From the NCBI GenBank assembly GCA_963678675.1, contig OY783195.1, positions 2,924,001 through 2,988,000 on the forward strand: a stretch of DNA of 64,000 bases, read 5' to 3'. The translations under genes were made by a program, and so were the position numbers. Every line of letters starts with the position of its first letter. The first letter of the stretch is position 1. The notes beneath the pieces are model-generated. The model did not search any database. It was not told where the DNA came from and saw only the letters and a program-made list of their open reading frames with translations. Source of the DNA: Xiphydria camelus (taxonomy: Eukaryota; Arthropoda; Insecta; Hymenoptera; Xiphydriidae). Positions 11,227-23,022 of this stretch are shown piece by piece.

Positions 11227-13551
11227 GCAAGTGAACAACGAGCGAACGCTTCGAAAAAAAAAACCCTGGATAATCGTTGATTTATCGCAGAAACGAAGCG
11301 AGATACGATAAAAATGTTAAGACAAGAGTTGTTCGGATTAAGGAGCTCAACAACTCTTGCCTGAAAAATTTCTCTCCCTCTCGCTTCGTTTCCAAGATAT
11401 CGCGGTGGGAATCGGGATTATTTTGGAAGCTCGCGATTAAAATGTTTAAGCGTCGGTAAAGGCGAACTCCTGGGTAGAAAGCCTCGTGGGAGAACGAGTT
11501 GTATGGAGACACAAGTATACCTTTGCTTTCTTTCGAGTAGCGCGTTCAACGCTCAATGCTTCGATACCGATAGGGTAACTGGATGAACGAACTCTCGGTG
11601 GAGGCGACCGCAGATCTGATCAAATCAATATCGTCGCTCCTCCGGTGTTAACAAGCTTTGTACTACAAACAGTACACGGGCTGCGCCAAAAGCCGCTTTG
11701 ATCCATTCGCGTGAAATGAAAAAGCGCAGTTCTGACGTATCGATTTTCAACGAGGCTCGAACGCGAACCGAAGGGTTTATCGGGAGGCAGTTGCGGGTAC
11801 CGGTTGGTATTAAGGGAAATCAGCGTGGAAAAAAAAAAGTATTTCGGATAGGGCGGTCGAATGATCGATTCCAGAGATTTCGACTTTTGGCAAAATATCA
11901 GAGGTTGCAAAAATCGAAATCTCTGGAACTGAACTCTCGATCATCCTATCGGATGTATTTTTTGTATGCTGATTCCGATAATGACGAATATATCGGATGA
12001 AATCTCAAAGAAAAAAATCTCGATATCGTCGATTTTACGAGGGGAAATAATTTCCATCAACACAGAATTGCTGATATCTTATATTTCCTTTGAGACGTCA
12101 ACTCAACAAGCGTGATTTTTGTAATCAGTGTAAAAAAATACGCAAGACAGAATGTCAAAAGGTTGCCATATTATCACATTGTACTAGGAAACTTTTTCAT
12201 TTTAAAACATCCCAAGTATTCGTCGCCTTGCAAATATAAATACGCTCGGCGTTAAGTCGTTCGGAAATATTTAATTTCCTGCGCCGTCGGGAGGACGAAG
12301 AAGAAGAAAAACGGAGGCGGCAAAATATATATAGATATGCACGTAGCAGCAGTACAATTAAAGCCTGCCTGCATAAAAGTTGCAGCTGCTATTTTATTTT
12401 TATCTTCGAAAGAAAAGAGAAGGAAAAATGACTACGGAGTAGTCTGCAATAATGAAACTAAAAATCTTAAAGACACAGTAGACCCTGTAACGCAGTCAAA
12501 TTATTCGGTGGAATGCATTAGAGGGATCTTAACGAATCTCGAATTGACTCTCTTCGACAGAAAATTATAATTATCCACTCATTTGACTTTCGATGGAAGA
12601 AATTTGCTTTGGCGAGAAAACGTGTTCCTCTCAGACATGACACCTACGTCGAGAACGTCCGATCGCAGGCTAGGCGGATGCGTAACGGGACGTCATTACA
12701 CACCCATTAAACACAATAATTCCCATTACCTGTAGGCGTCTCGAGCCTGTCGGGTACGAGTGGCGTCATGGGGAAACTAATCTGAAGACGACGCGATTAT
12801 CTCCTCGATTGCGTCTAAAATATAACGAGATTTATCTCGCCGAGTGATTTTCGCCAAATATCGAAGATTTCCCGATACGTGTTGCAAAAATATGGAGAAA
12901 TAAAATCAGGGCAAAGAATAACGGATGCTGAGTGAGGGATCGAGAGCAGAATCATCGGGGTTCGATCACACTTGCTCTTCCTATTATTATATATGTGTCT
13001 GCCGCAACGTTGCGAATTTCCATTCGACGTATAATACCGAAAAAAATGCTTAAAAAAAGCCTCGGCTTCCGCTCGTCGTAAATCCGTACGTTTTACGAGC
13101 ATCGAGTTTGCTACGAGGGATTATAGGAATTCTCGTAAACCGGAATGAAAGAGAGGAGTGTCAACCTTGGAGGATGATCGCCGCTACGCGAAATGGATAG
13201 AGCCGAAAAAGTAGAGGAGATAAGAGTAAGCGAAGACGTCCCTTCGCGCCTATCATCGTATCGATTATGTCTCGCGTGCCAGGCGGAAGGGTGTCTATCG
13301 CGTGGCTCGCTAACCCCTTCGTAGATGGCGTTATCGCCGGAGTTAACTTTGAGGGGTTCGCATCAGTAAGGAAGAACGTCACGGCGGGGTTGAACATTTA
13401 ATAGAACCGGAGGACTGGAAAATTCGATCGTTTGACCGTTGTCGGTACACAAAATTAACATCTATTCTGAACTACTAATATCTTCACGACATGTCCAGGC
13501 GTAAACTTTTTTATCTAATAGATACATCCTTTCCCCGCGCTACACTAAGAA
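11227..13551. other. Gene-free spacer
   Basis: Apart from the inverted repeat at 11838-11957, I see only short chance frames. The 77-codon plus frame at 12337 begins with a hydrophobic stretch but has no matching features around it. Confidence 0.55.
11838..11957. repeat. Imperfect inverted repeat
   Basis: ATTCCAGAGATTTCGACTTT is mirrored by AAAATCGAAATCTCTGGAAC; pairing extends outwards through CGGATAGGGCGGTCGAATGA and TCGATCATCCTATCGG. About 48 bp per arm with a 20-bp loop. Probably another MITE relic. Confidence 0.6.
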
Positions 13552-13879
13552 AAATAATTCGATTAATATGACAATATGTATCTAATTGAACACGTTTAGT
13601 TATTCTAATCACACTGAGAAAAAAAAAGATTAAAAATTATTCTGTTAGAAGGATAATTTGAGTACGAAAGGTAAAGTGGATCGAAAACTATTCTAAGGAA
13701 GGTTAAATTGTATACCCTGGAAGGATAATTTTTAACAGAATAAATTTTAATCTTTTTTTTCTCAGTGCAGAATACTGGTCAGTTTAACCAGACAGATGGT
13801 GGACCCATATTTCACCAAACGGTTTGGTCATCGTCTTTAAGATTTTGACTAGATTGACCAAGTTATTTTTCTCGACACA
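13552..13879. mobile_element. MITE family A copy A2, split by element B1
   Basis: Left end ACACTAAGAAAAATAATTCG and family motifs up to TTAGTTATTCTAATC; right part resumes AATACTGGTCAGTTTAACCA and ends TTTTTCTCGACACATAG. Element B1 occupies 13611-13768 between them. Confidence 0.8.
13611..13768. mobile_element. MITE family B copy B1, nested in A2
   Basis: ACACTGAGAAAAAAAAAGAT at the left, inverse TTTTTTTTCTCAGTGCA at the right, with long imperfect arms (ATTATTCTGTTAGAAGGATA). About 158 bp, nearly all foldable. Confidence 0.8.
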
Positions 13880-14684
13880 TAGATGACCAGGAGGAGCATC
13901 AGCCAGCATCCGGAATGCACCACGGCACCACATTCGAAACCTAAACATACACCGCGACGCGGTAGCCAGTCCGAATAGGATTCGAGGAACAGGACACTCG
14001 GTTCGCCGCGGGGATTAGGTCCACGGTTCAACCCCGTTCTGGTTGCTCGGAGCAATTACCCGGAATAATTGGTCGCGACAAGCGCCGCGGCGAGGCTCGC
14101 GCAGGAGCCCGATCGCATCCCTCCCTTGTTCACCGCAGGATCACTTCCGGCGACTCATCCGACGCTACGCGCGTATATATACGTCTATATACGCGCCTGC
14201 GTTCGACCTGCCGCTCTATAACTGCGGGTAGGGCGGAGGATGTCAATGGGAAACATATCCCTGACTCTAACCCCTATTCCCTTTCGAAATCCCATTCGCC
14301 GATATTACACCGTGAAAAAGCGAGAAAGCCCGTGGCGTATACCTATATACACCTGTAAGGCAGATGCTATCGTCTACCGAAAATACCAGGAGCGCCCTTT
14401 TCACCCTCGGTTATTGTTACGAGTGTACGAAGCTCATTGCCGTCAAATTCCACGCTAATTCCTGCGATTAGCTGCGACTGGGAGTATTATTCGTAAAGGA
14501 GTTCCGCGAAATTAGCCCTTCACGTTTTTGAATTTTTTATATTACGATAAAAAAAAAATACTAAATTCAACTAGATTTTTCATCAACCCACACGGCCTCT
14601 TTTTATATTTCTGCTGTTGGAGAGCGTAGACAATTAGTGGATCGATGATATTTTCGCGACAAACTCCTTCAGGTACGAAAGTAA

Positions 14685-14914
14685 GTGAGATGTCCAGGCG
14701 ATGTCGCCGCCGTACTCGAGCTACCCCCGATTGAAGAAGAGCGGAAGTTAGGGGGTGCCGCGCACGACGATGCCCCGCCGAAAGTGCGTGTTTCCTTCCT
14801 TCGTTTCCCGGGGTTCGACGCAGAGTACGACGACGTCGACTCGCCGGGTGGTGGCGGCGGTGGTGGTGGTGGTACTGGAGGGGTCGAAGTCGAGGGGACC
14901 GCGGGAAGGGACGG
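14685..14914 (+). CDS. Weak candidate coding exon, Gly-rich
   Basis: Open frame starting after a TAA and ending at a good donor (GACGG|GTGAGC). It contains LELPPIEEERKLGG and FPGFDAEYDDVDSP, followed by a nine-Gly run from a GGT repeat. It has no ATG in frame at the start and no strong acceptor (only a poor AAGTAAG). The composition looks coding, but the frame may be a by-product of GC-rich DNA and the GGT repeat. Confidence 0.18.
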
Positions 14915-15358
14915 GTGAGCTACTGAGGGCGCGCGGGGGGGTTGAAACGGTGGATGACGTCGGTTGGGGGTGGACGGGGAAGGGAATTCGCACGACGATC
15001 AATACTTCGCCACGCCTCGCGCCACCACCTATTATATACCCGGCGAGCGAAACTTGACTTTTCCGGCTGCCCGACGGACAGTCGAAGGGCAGACGCGACA
15101 ACCCTCCTCGCAACTTTCGGGCGAAGACGCTGTTCCGGATTAGGCAAAATTCGAGAGGCGAGAAGAGAGAGAGAGAGAGAGACGCGCCGAATCTATGGAG
15201 CGCACCATCGATAAAGGCCGATCGAACTTTTATCGCGGAGGGTGGATCATCGACATCGCACGGACTCCGGCGGAAACTTCCTAATACGGATGGATGATGG
15301 GTTTATTGGTTCCTTGGGACCGGAAGTTCCTTAACCCGCCTCGAATTATGCGTCGAGT

Positions 15359-15558
15359 ACACTGAGAAAAAAAAGGATTAAAAATTATTCCGTTAGAAGG
15401 ATAATCCAAGTAGGTACGAAAGGTAAAATAAATCAAAAATTATCCTAAGGAAGGTTAAATTTTAAACTCTCTGGAAGGATAATTTTTGATCTATTTTACC
15501 TTTCGTACTCAGATTATCCTTCTAACAGAATAATTTGTCATCTCTTTTTTTCAGTGTA
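15359..15558. mobile_element. MITE family B copy B2, long hairpin
   Basis: 200 bp between TA dinucleotides. Arms of about 90 bp: TTAGAAGGATAATCCAAGTA and CGAAAGGTAAAATAAATC pair with their inverses on the right. It shares 20-bp blocks with B1 but keeps longer arms. Confidence 0.85.
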
Positions 15559-16670
15559 GACGGTGAAATGATCCCTCGTCGAAAATACAGATATCATCGA
15601 ATATGTACTCTCTCTCGATTATTTATTCCGCAATTTTATATTTTATTATCAACGAAAAGAAAGCGATGCGATCTCTTTCTTCTCTCGAAAAAAACAGATC
15701 TGGACCCCGATGGGACGATATGAACGGAACGTTCTCCAGGGAGGATCATTAACTAGCCTGGCATCGATTCACTGCGTGCGAATGAACTTTGCGTCGGAGA
15801 AAAAAAGAGAGATGAAGAGAATGGAGGAAACTGGGCCACCAATCCTGGACGTAAAGGGACGCCTCTGTAAGTACCGGCGAGTACGTGCGCGTGCCCCGAG
15901 TCGAAAGGGGTGAAATCCGGTGCACTGGGATCGCGTCAGGTGGCGGCACCGAGCAAGCAACGGCGGTAGCCACCCCTCGCGTTCCGGGTAAAAACTTCGT
16001 CCAAACTTTAAACCACCCCGGGGCGGAGTTTATCGGGCCGACGAAATCTGCATTGTTCGGGCGGAAAATCGACGAAATCGCGAGCGCGATTTCCCGATAA
16101 TTAAACGGGAAGAGGACTGTATATTAAAGCGATCGGTTTGATCGATTAATCTCGTCCGGCACCCTCGCTCGGAGCGCCCCGGTGAACGATCCATCGGAGT
16201 AATCCCTTCGCGATCCGGCGTCCTGAGAATACGACTTGTCGCTCGCGATAACGACCCCCGATAAGGGTGGATATAAATTAACGCCCCGTTTAGTACCACC
16301 CTTCGTCCGAGCGCGCATCCTTGAAATTAATATAAATGGATTGGGCGAAGGACCGGCGAAGGGGTGAAGGGGATGTATTCGGGGGAAGGAAGGATGAAAA
16401 TTAGAGGTGAAAGGTATGAATGTAAGAGGGTGGTTCGGGAAAAATCACGAGTCTCTACTCGAGATTAACGGTATTCAGAGTTCTCTGATTTTCCACGGCC
16501 GATGAATTTCTTTGTTAACTTTGGAATTTTTATGATCTCTCTCACCGCAAGACATCGCGCTGACGGTAACGCGGTTTTTAGTGAAATTCGAAAGTACGAT
16601 TTTCTGACAAAAATTCCGAGTTTTTCAAAACTCTTTAACTGGCGAGCCACAGCTATAATTGGGAATGGAT

Positions 16671-16815
16671 AACTTTAACCGCGATTATCTCGTTATCTAA
16701 GGACTTCTCGTCTATATTGCTACAATACTTTCTTAAAGATCATGTTTTGATCTACAAAAAAGTATTGTACCAATATAGGCGAAAAGTTCATAGGTTGCGA
16801 GATAATCGTGCTTGA
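16671..16815. repeat. Palindromic family F copy F1
   Basis: GATTATCTCGTTATCTAAGG pairs with GGTTGCGAGATAATCG. The centre AAAGATCATGTTTTGATCTA carries the family core. Short version without the outer CTAAACTTACTCGCC arms. Confidence 0.75.
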
Positions 16816-16861
16816 ATTTGATCGAAGTAAAATCACCCTATAACAGTGAAGCAAGAGCCAC

Positions 16862-16897
16862 GAGTACGAGAGAAAGAGAGAGAGAGAAAGAGAGAGG
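16862..16897. repeat. (GA)n-rich tract
   Basis: GAGAAAGAGAGAGAGAGAAA followed by GAGAG. Interrupted purine repeat. Confidence 0.75.
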
Positions 16898-19800
16898 CGA
16901 TCGAGCATACAAGAGGGAGCGAATTCGCAGGATTGCGAAAGACGGAGGCGATCGACTACGTAAGAGGAAAAGAGAGCGCGATATACGCCCTACCTCCTTA
17001 TATTACGGCATTCGGTGAGCTCCTCAGCTGTTTACATTTTCTCTAGCGTCATCGGTCGTTAAAGGATCTATACATAGGAGCCGATATACCCGTGATCTGA
17101 ATCAGTATGTACATTCCAATACAAGTGCGTAGAATACAATAGCTCGCGTTATTCGCTTAACCCTTTAAGTACGAGAAACTCGTTTCCTTTTAAACGAAGA
17201 ATGCGTAACGGCCTGGTCATCTTCAAAATCGTTATCGGGGGGTTTCAGGTTCGCTGAATCCGAAACCGAGGTCAAAATTGCAAAATCCAAAATGTAGAAC
17301 GCAATATGAAAAATCGAAAGTCGTAAAAATAATTCAATCCGTACTAAAATCATTATCCACAGGGGTTTTTGTATTTCGCTAAATTCGAATACGAAGCCAA
17401 AATTCTTCAAATCGAAATAACGCATCCATTATACAGTTTTTTTCCCTACGTTACACCATTCAATATTATCCTGTAGCGCGCGAAAATAAAAAAAAAAGAA
17501 AAGCAAACGGGGTGTAAAATAATAAATCAACAACGAAATCAATCCCAATACACGAGACGCGACGTCATCGCGCGATCAGCGCGCAAATAGGCTGCAGCAG
17601 GCGTCATATAGGCGTTAAACACCACCCTAACTATCGCGATACAAGCTGACCGGTATCCGACGCCGACGATAACGCGTGAATTCCTCCAACCTACGCGTAC
17701 ACCGGTGTGCGTTCCTCTCGCGCGCCCTATCCTCCTCCGCCAAATCGGGCAAATGGTCAGAGAGTGCGGAAATATTAATCAATCTGCGGCCCGAGGCGCA
17801 CACCTGAGTGCGGACTCACGAGTTACAATCGCGGTGGCGATGCGGTAGCGGTTTGGGATTAGTGGAATTAAACGGGGGATTGTCGATACGTCAGGGGTGG
17901 GCGCTCCGTCCGAGTGGAAAGAGTAGAGCGCACAGAGGAGGGATGGAAAAGAAAAAAAAAACAACACGTCCGCAGAGAGAAATGGTGCAGATAAAATAGC
18001 CGCGTTTCTTTTCGAAAGTCAATCTGCAAATGAATCAATTCGACGTTGCGGCCGATAAAAAAGAGAAATTCGAAACCCTCGAATAAAATACGGCGCCGAA
18101 TGTGTCCGGCGGCAAAGTTCAAAGGTGCGTATAGCGATGCACGGCTTCGTACGAGTCGTCAAAGTGATGCGAATGAATAGGAATGCGGTATTGCACCCCC
18201 ACCATTTTACCGCAGAGCGCAATGCTTTGCTATTACACGCACGAGGCAGACCCCTTTCGACTGGAATCGATCGGACGCCAGTCCCATTAGGTCCTTTCTC
18301 GTTAACGACTGTATACTATATATATTCAATCTCCCTAGTTCTCCTACTTTGAAGTGGGTATGGCATATATGGCGGATTACACAGGACCGAATACATAGCC
18401 ACACAGCGAGGAAGAGAGGAATGAGAGGATTAATTTTACCCTTGCGAGTGATATGCATGAGTTTGTGTTACTTTCGCGAGCGAATATACCACTTCAATTT
18501 ACTTCTCGACTGATTTCTTTCGTCACTCTTCAAAGCGTGATGTGCCTGAAGTTTCGAACGTTCATCGAAAAATTTCGATTTTAAATACCATGGCCACTGC
18601 TGAGTTTATTAATTACTTGACCTGTAGAGATATTTTTACGAACTGAGTGAATATCGGAAATAAAGTAATCAATACACTCAACATTGGCCATTGGCTCATG
18701 TAGGGCCGTATTTGGTGGGTGTGTAAGAAGGGCTCGACTAAATCAGCTAAAAAAATATTTTTTTATTCATAACTGATAATATACGGATCAATCTAAATAA
18801 ATTATACATTTTTAGCATTATTCCCCCGTTTTTTAATTAAGAGGCTGCGCGCATGGCCGTTTATACTTTATTAGCAAGATTCTCAAGATTTACAACTTTA
18901 ATTACGTTTTCTCATCCAATTGGCCGATGAGGCCCTTTATTCTTTAATATTAAATTTTTTAACCGTTTCGGATATATGTTAAACCGTTTTTATCATAAAT
19001 CTGCAGTATATAAATCATGGAAATATGAAAATAAGACACCTTCTTTCCTATGCCTGCATATGTGCGTCAATGCTTAAGAATTCATTTTCAATTCAATTTT
19101 TCGCGCGAAAATCGTCGGTAGGCTGCCTTCAAATTTTCAAATCAATACTACTGTTTGGTAAACATTATATTAAAAAATATAAATTTTCTGCAATCTTTCG
19201 TCTGGTGATAGAACTACCTTAAAGTCGACATTTTCCGTCCAAATGAACGTTCGGAACTTCAAGCACCTAAAGCGTGCTGCAAATCTGCAAGCTTTCCCCC
19301 GTCCGCAGTTAATTTTATTAATTCGTCCAAACATCGTCATAGAGTAGAATCGCGATCCTCCAATTTCAGCAATAATTGTAGAAGCGTCACGCTTTTGCGC
19401 GCGAACCAATCACACCCCCTCCCCCTCGTTCCGGCTTATCGTATCTAAATGTCTCTGTACAGCGAGCAAGCGTTACGCGTGCGAATCCCACGCTGCGTCG
19501 AGTAAGCGGTTCAAATGCAAATGGTCTCATTTAAATAACGGGCCAATTACTATTGACCATCGGTCTGCGAAGCTCGTGCACCCGCGCGATTGCAATTTCG
19601 TTTATCCGCGCGGCAAAATGAAAGGAGCGCGAAATCACGATGCGACGCGTGTCGCGTGGGGCACCTTCCCTTTTTCATTTAGCGCGAGACGAAAAATAGA
19701 CGTCTCGAACCGCGCGAGATCTTAATCGGAATTCTCGAAAATGTCCTCCCCTTCGACACCGTCCTTCGCGAGTTTTATCTTCGACGCGAACTCTATCACG

Positions 19801-20599
19801 TAGGCAATTAAAGTCGTCCTCCGTTCAATAAGCGTTCGGCGAATTTCGATAAAGGAAGATTAGGAGGCCGGAACACGCGAGCCACGACCGCTCGATATGG
19901 CCGAGGCGTGAATTCGTAACGATCTTAGTGACATAAAGGGCGAGAGATGAAGGCTTCCTTATGAAAAGAAATAAGGAAGCTTCTGGGGGAGCGGGTAAAC
20001 AAAAAAATAATAACCGTTGGCGAACATCTGTTCTGAACTCGGAATCTATCATATTATATGAAAATCGAAGATTTTCGTTTGGATTCATATAGAATATAAT
20101 ATATTGTACCCATATAGATTTCTTATTTTTAATGCAATAAATTGCAATCTTAGATGAATTTCGATCCATACTTATAGAACTAGCTCAAGAGATGTAGAGT
20201 ATGTATCGATATTCATATCAGACACGTAAAAATAATGTAAAGATAACTGAAATAATTGTTAAAAATTTATATGATCGATTGTATACGTAAAAAATGAGGG
20301 TTCTAGAATAAAACGAGTTAATATATTTTGAAATAAAAGTAATAGGTATGAATAGAAAAAACAAATAAATTGCCCTCATGAAAATTCAAAAATTAGAGGA
20401 AATGGAGCAATTTGAAGCCCTTGAATGAAACAAATAACGCGAACAGCTCCGAAAATATGAAATAAAAACCAAGGCGTGAAAACGGCAAAAACCGTGTAAC
20501 GAAATATCGATTAGCAGAGGGCTACGAGGAATATCGTCGCAACCACACAGAACGTTTGGCATATTAAAAATTAATTCATCAATTAGTATATCCGCGTTT

Positions 20600-21657
20600 A
20601 ACCAACCTGAAAGATTACGAAATACCGTGCGAATGCCACGAATGACGTGTGATGTGTGCCTATGCGCGCGTTCTGCCCATTTTCGTCAATTAAAATTGAC
20701 TGGCAAAATCGCTCGTAACCGTATCGCGTGCACTCCGTGGTACGGAACACATGGAAAAACGCATACACGGAGAGCAAGTGGTCGATACGAGTGTGACATG
20801 TGCAATGTGCTTATGGCTGTGAGAGACCGTAATACGATTTAAAGGCAATGTGCAGCCGCGAACGCATCGCGCCGGACAAGGTAATATCGACTGGGAATAT
20901 CAGCCTGCCCCTTTAAGGCCGCCTCCGAAATTTCAAGCACGATTATTCGAACCCGGTAAACGGATAAGCGTGAAAATGCACGAACCCCGCGTTCGATTGC
21001 AGGTTAACCTGTCACTTCGCAGATCGATGTTTCGGCTCACGGGTTCACGTGAAATCCATAAAAACGACATTATGTAATTTTTCGGACTCACCTCGCGACG
21101 AAAACACGTCCCCCGCGGACACGGCCACATGCACCACCAACTAAAACATCCCTGCCTCACTAAGAAACTAAAAGACACTCCGAGAACGTCAACTTTATCA
21201 CGAAAACATGATCGGAAACTTTGAAGAGACGGAACGAACCCACTTGCACCAACATTTGATGACGTCATTCCACCAGCAACATGGTGGATCGCCGCGACTC
21301 GAGTGCTACCTAGCGTTCCACGTCCCGAAGTTCTCCACGCCGACCGTACGCTCCGATTGTCGCGCCATTCGCTTATCGTTTCCACGCGTTTTTTTCCCCG
21401 CGATCTCCGAATACGGTACGAACCGGTCGCACCGCACGCGTGTTAGCTCGATTCTTCGCGAAAAAAGTATTTGCCGCGCAAGCTACGCACTCTTCGGGCA
21501 ATCCGGAAGCGTGAATCCTCGCGAATCGACTTGCCGAGACGGCATCCGCGATCTAACCCCACTTCGCTCGGTTTCGCGGGAAAGTCCGAACTCCGGCGAG
21601 CCATTACCCGGCAGACGTTTCGCGCCGCGAAAGTTTCTGGACCTTGAAAATTTAATG
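20600..21657. promoter_or_regulatory. Pex2 upstream region, possibly a bidirectional promoter
   Basis: GC- and CpG-rich sequence immediately upstream of Pex2. On the minus strand there is a consensus donor (GCGAG|GTGAGT, exon end at 21092), so a minus-strand first exon transcribed away from Pex2 is possible. The 168-aa plus-strand and 150-aa minus-strand open frames here overlap each other and show no recognisable domain, so I treat them as chance frames in CpG-rich DNA. Confidence 0.35.
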
Positions 21658-21774
21658 GTAAGTATTCGAGAGATTAACGCGTTGACAATCCATTCGACAT
21701 TCTATTCCTTGTAAATACTGCTCAAGTTCTTCGCGCTGCAAATGTTACGACACTTTAAAATGATGTTCTTGAAT
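21658..21774 (+). other. Probable 5'UTR intron of Pex2
   Basis: A strong donor, AATG|GTAAGT, lies at 21657/21658. The next good acceptor downstream is TTCTTGAATAG ending at about 21774, inside the annotated open frame. If this intron is removed, the frame leading into Pex2 is closed by a TAA just before the junction, so the first usable Met becomes the one at 21796. Seen directly: the two splice-site motifs and the frame consequence. Inferred: that they are used. Confidence 0.5.
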
Positions 21775-21795
21775 AGGTTTAACGAACGACGCGAT

Positions 21796-22635
21796 ATGCC
21801 TTCGGCGCCCTACGTGTCTCGCATTAACCAGATAGACGCCGCGCAGCTCGACGCCGAGATTTACAACGTGCTCAAACGACAAACCGACGAGATCATCAGA
21901 GCCTGCCCACCGGGACGAGGAGATAAATGGCAGCCGGAGATCAATGCACTGCTTAGGTTCGCTATTTGGTTTTTTTCTTTGAGAACAAGCAACACAACTT
22001 TTGGTCAACAATTGCTAAACTTGAATTACGCAAATTTTGGGCAACGGAAAGCAATTTTATATGTTTTACTGACGACTGTTGCGCCGTATCTCCAAGAGAG
22101 ATTGGCAGACAGTCGAATCGTATCCGACTCGGAAAGAAATGATAAAATAAAATTCTACGTCGAGCGAATAGCGAGCGCTATTCAGTTTCTCGGTTTCTTC
22201 AACTTGCTGATCTTTTTGCATCGCGGTACACAGCCTCGCATTATAGAACGATTGTTACATATCTCAAGTAGAACGTCGACGACGCATAAACCGAGGGAGA
22301 TCGGGTATTCTTACATGACGAGGGAACTCTTGTGGCACGGGCTGATAGAATTATTCACCGTCGGCATACCGATGATAAATTTTCACTATCTCAAACAAAA
22401 GTTCGTGCAGTTCTGGCAGAGAAATAGAAAGAAGTCCAATTCTATAGCTCCCCCTGAAATGAACTTTTTCACAAAATGCCCTCATTGTCACGAGAATCCT
22501 ATTTTACCGAGGCACGCAGGCTGCGAACACATATTCTGTTATTACTGCTTGAAAGCCTACTTTACCGCGATTGAGAGTTTTCCGTGTCCCGAGTGTGATA
22601 TCGAGCTACGTGTCGAAAACATGAAGACACTTTAA
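21796..22635 (+). CDS. Pex2: Peroxisome biogenesis factor 2 (peroxin-2, RING E3 ligase)
   Basis: Intronless open frame of 279 aa. Pex2 is a membrane RING E3 that works with Pex10 and Pex12 to ubiquitinate the Pex5 import receptor at the peroxisome membrane. The N-terminal block YVSRINQIDAAQLDAEIY matches the conserved start of Pex2. Central hydrophobic segments and the motif YMTRELLWHG follow, as in animal Pex2. The C-terminal C3HC4 RING is complete: Cys228, 231, 243, His245, Cys248, 251, 264, 267, with GCEHIFCYYC in the middle. Length is close to the roughly 300 aa of other animal Pex2 proteins. The frame is open from an earlier ATG at 21742, but a good acceptor (TTGAATAG) at about 21774 suggests a 5'UTR intron, making ATG 21796 the likelier start. 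Family identity is very secure; the start less so. Confidence 0.95.
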   Translation: MPSAPYVSRINQIDAAQLDAEIYNVLKRQTDEIIRACPPGRGDKWQPEINALLRFAIWFFSLRTSNTTFGQQLLNLNYANFGQRKAILYVLLTTVAPYLQERLADSRIVSDSERNDKIKFYVERIASAIQFLGFFNLLIFLHRGTQPRIIERLLHISSRTSTTHKPREIGYSYMTRELLWHGLIELFTVGIPMINFHYLKQKFVQFWQRNRKKSNSIAPPEMNFFTKCPHCHENPILPRHAGCEHIFCYYCLKAYFTAIESFPCPECDIELRVENMKTL

Positions 22636-22730
22636 AAAAAACCAAAGAAACTTGCTGGGAGTTCGATATAGCCTTATGTACATATTTACGCTATTTTGTA
22701 GAGGTATTGTTAATACTTTGTTACTGGGAA

Positions 22731-22736
22731 AATAAA
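22731..22736 (+). terminator. Poly(A) signal of Pex2
   Basis: AATAAA lies 96 bp downstream of the Pex2 stop codon, in an AT-rich stretch. This is a normal distance for a short 3'UTR. Confidence 0.7.
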
Positions 22737-22872
22737 ATTGTTTAAATTTACGTGAAACCTGCTGCTATCCTAAATGTTTACTTCAACTATCTTCGAGTAC
22801 TAACATCCATGCCTTAAAAAAACCTTTTACAACAGAAATCATGAGAAAACTCGTGCCTAGAATATGCAGTAT

Positions 22873-23022
22873 GCTTTAATCGAGATTATCTCCTGAACCA
22901 TGAACTATAGCTCGAAATTCGTATAGCACTTTCTTGTAGATCACATTTCAATCTACAAAAAAAGTCTAATACCAATATGGACTAAAAGTGTCTAAACACA
23001 GAGATATTCGTGGTTAAAGCGA
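22873..23022. repeat. Palindromic family F copy F2
   Basis: TTAATCGAGATTATCTCCTG at the left, core TAGATCACATTTCAATCTAC, then AATATGGACTAAAAGTG and a right arm ending GTGGTTAAAG. It lies just downstream of the Pex2 poly(A) signal. Confidence 0.7.

Larger units (their letters stand above)
15559..20599. other. Gene-free spacer left of Pex2
   Basis: Holds family F copy F1, a GA tract and a solo TTAA-CCCTTTAAGT piggyBac-like left end at 17157-17170. GC-rich patches at 15700-16300, 17500-18000 and 19400-19800. No recognisable coding sequence on either strand. Confidence 0.55.

Noticed and set aside
20627..20842. 71-codon frame with CxxC motifs (CDVCLC, CDMCN)
   Set aside because: Spacing does not fit a zinc finger, and the frame lies in CpG-rich upstream sequence without splice support.
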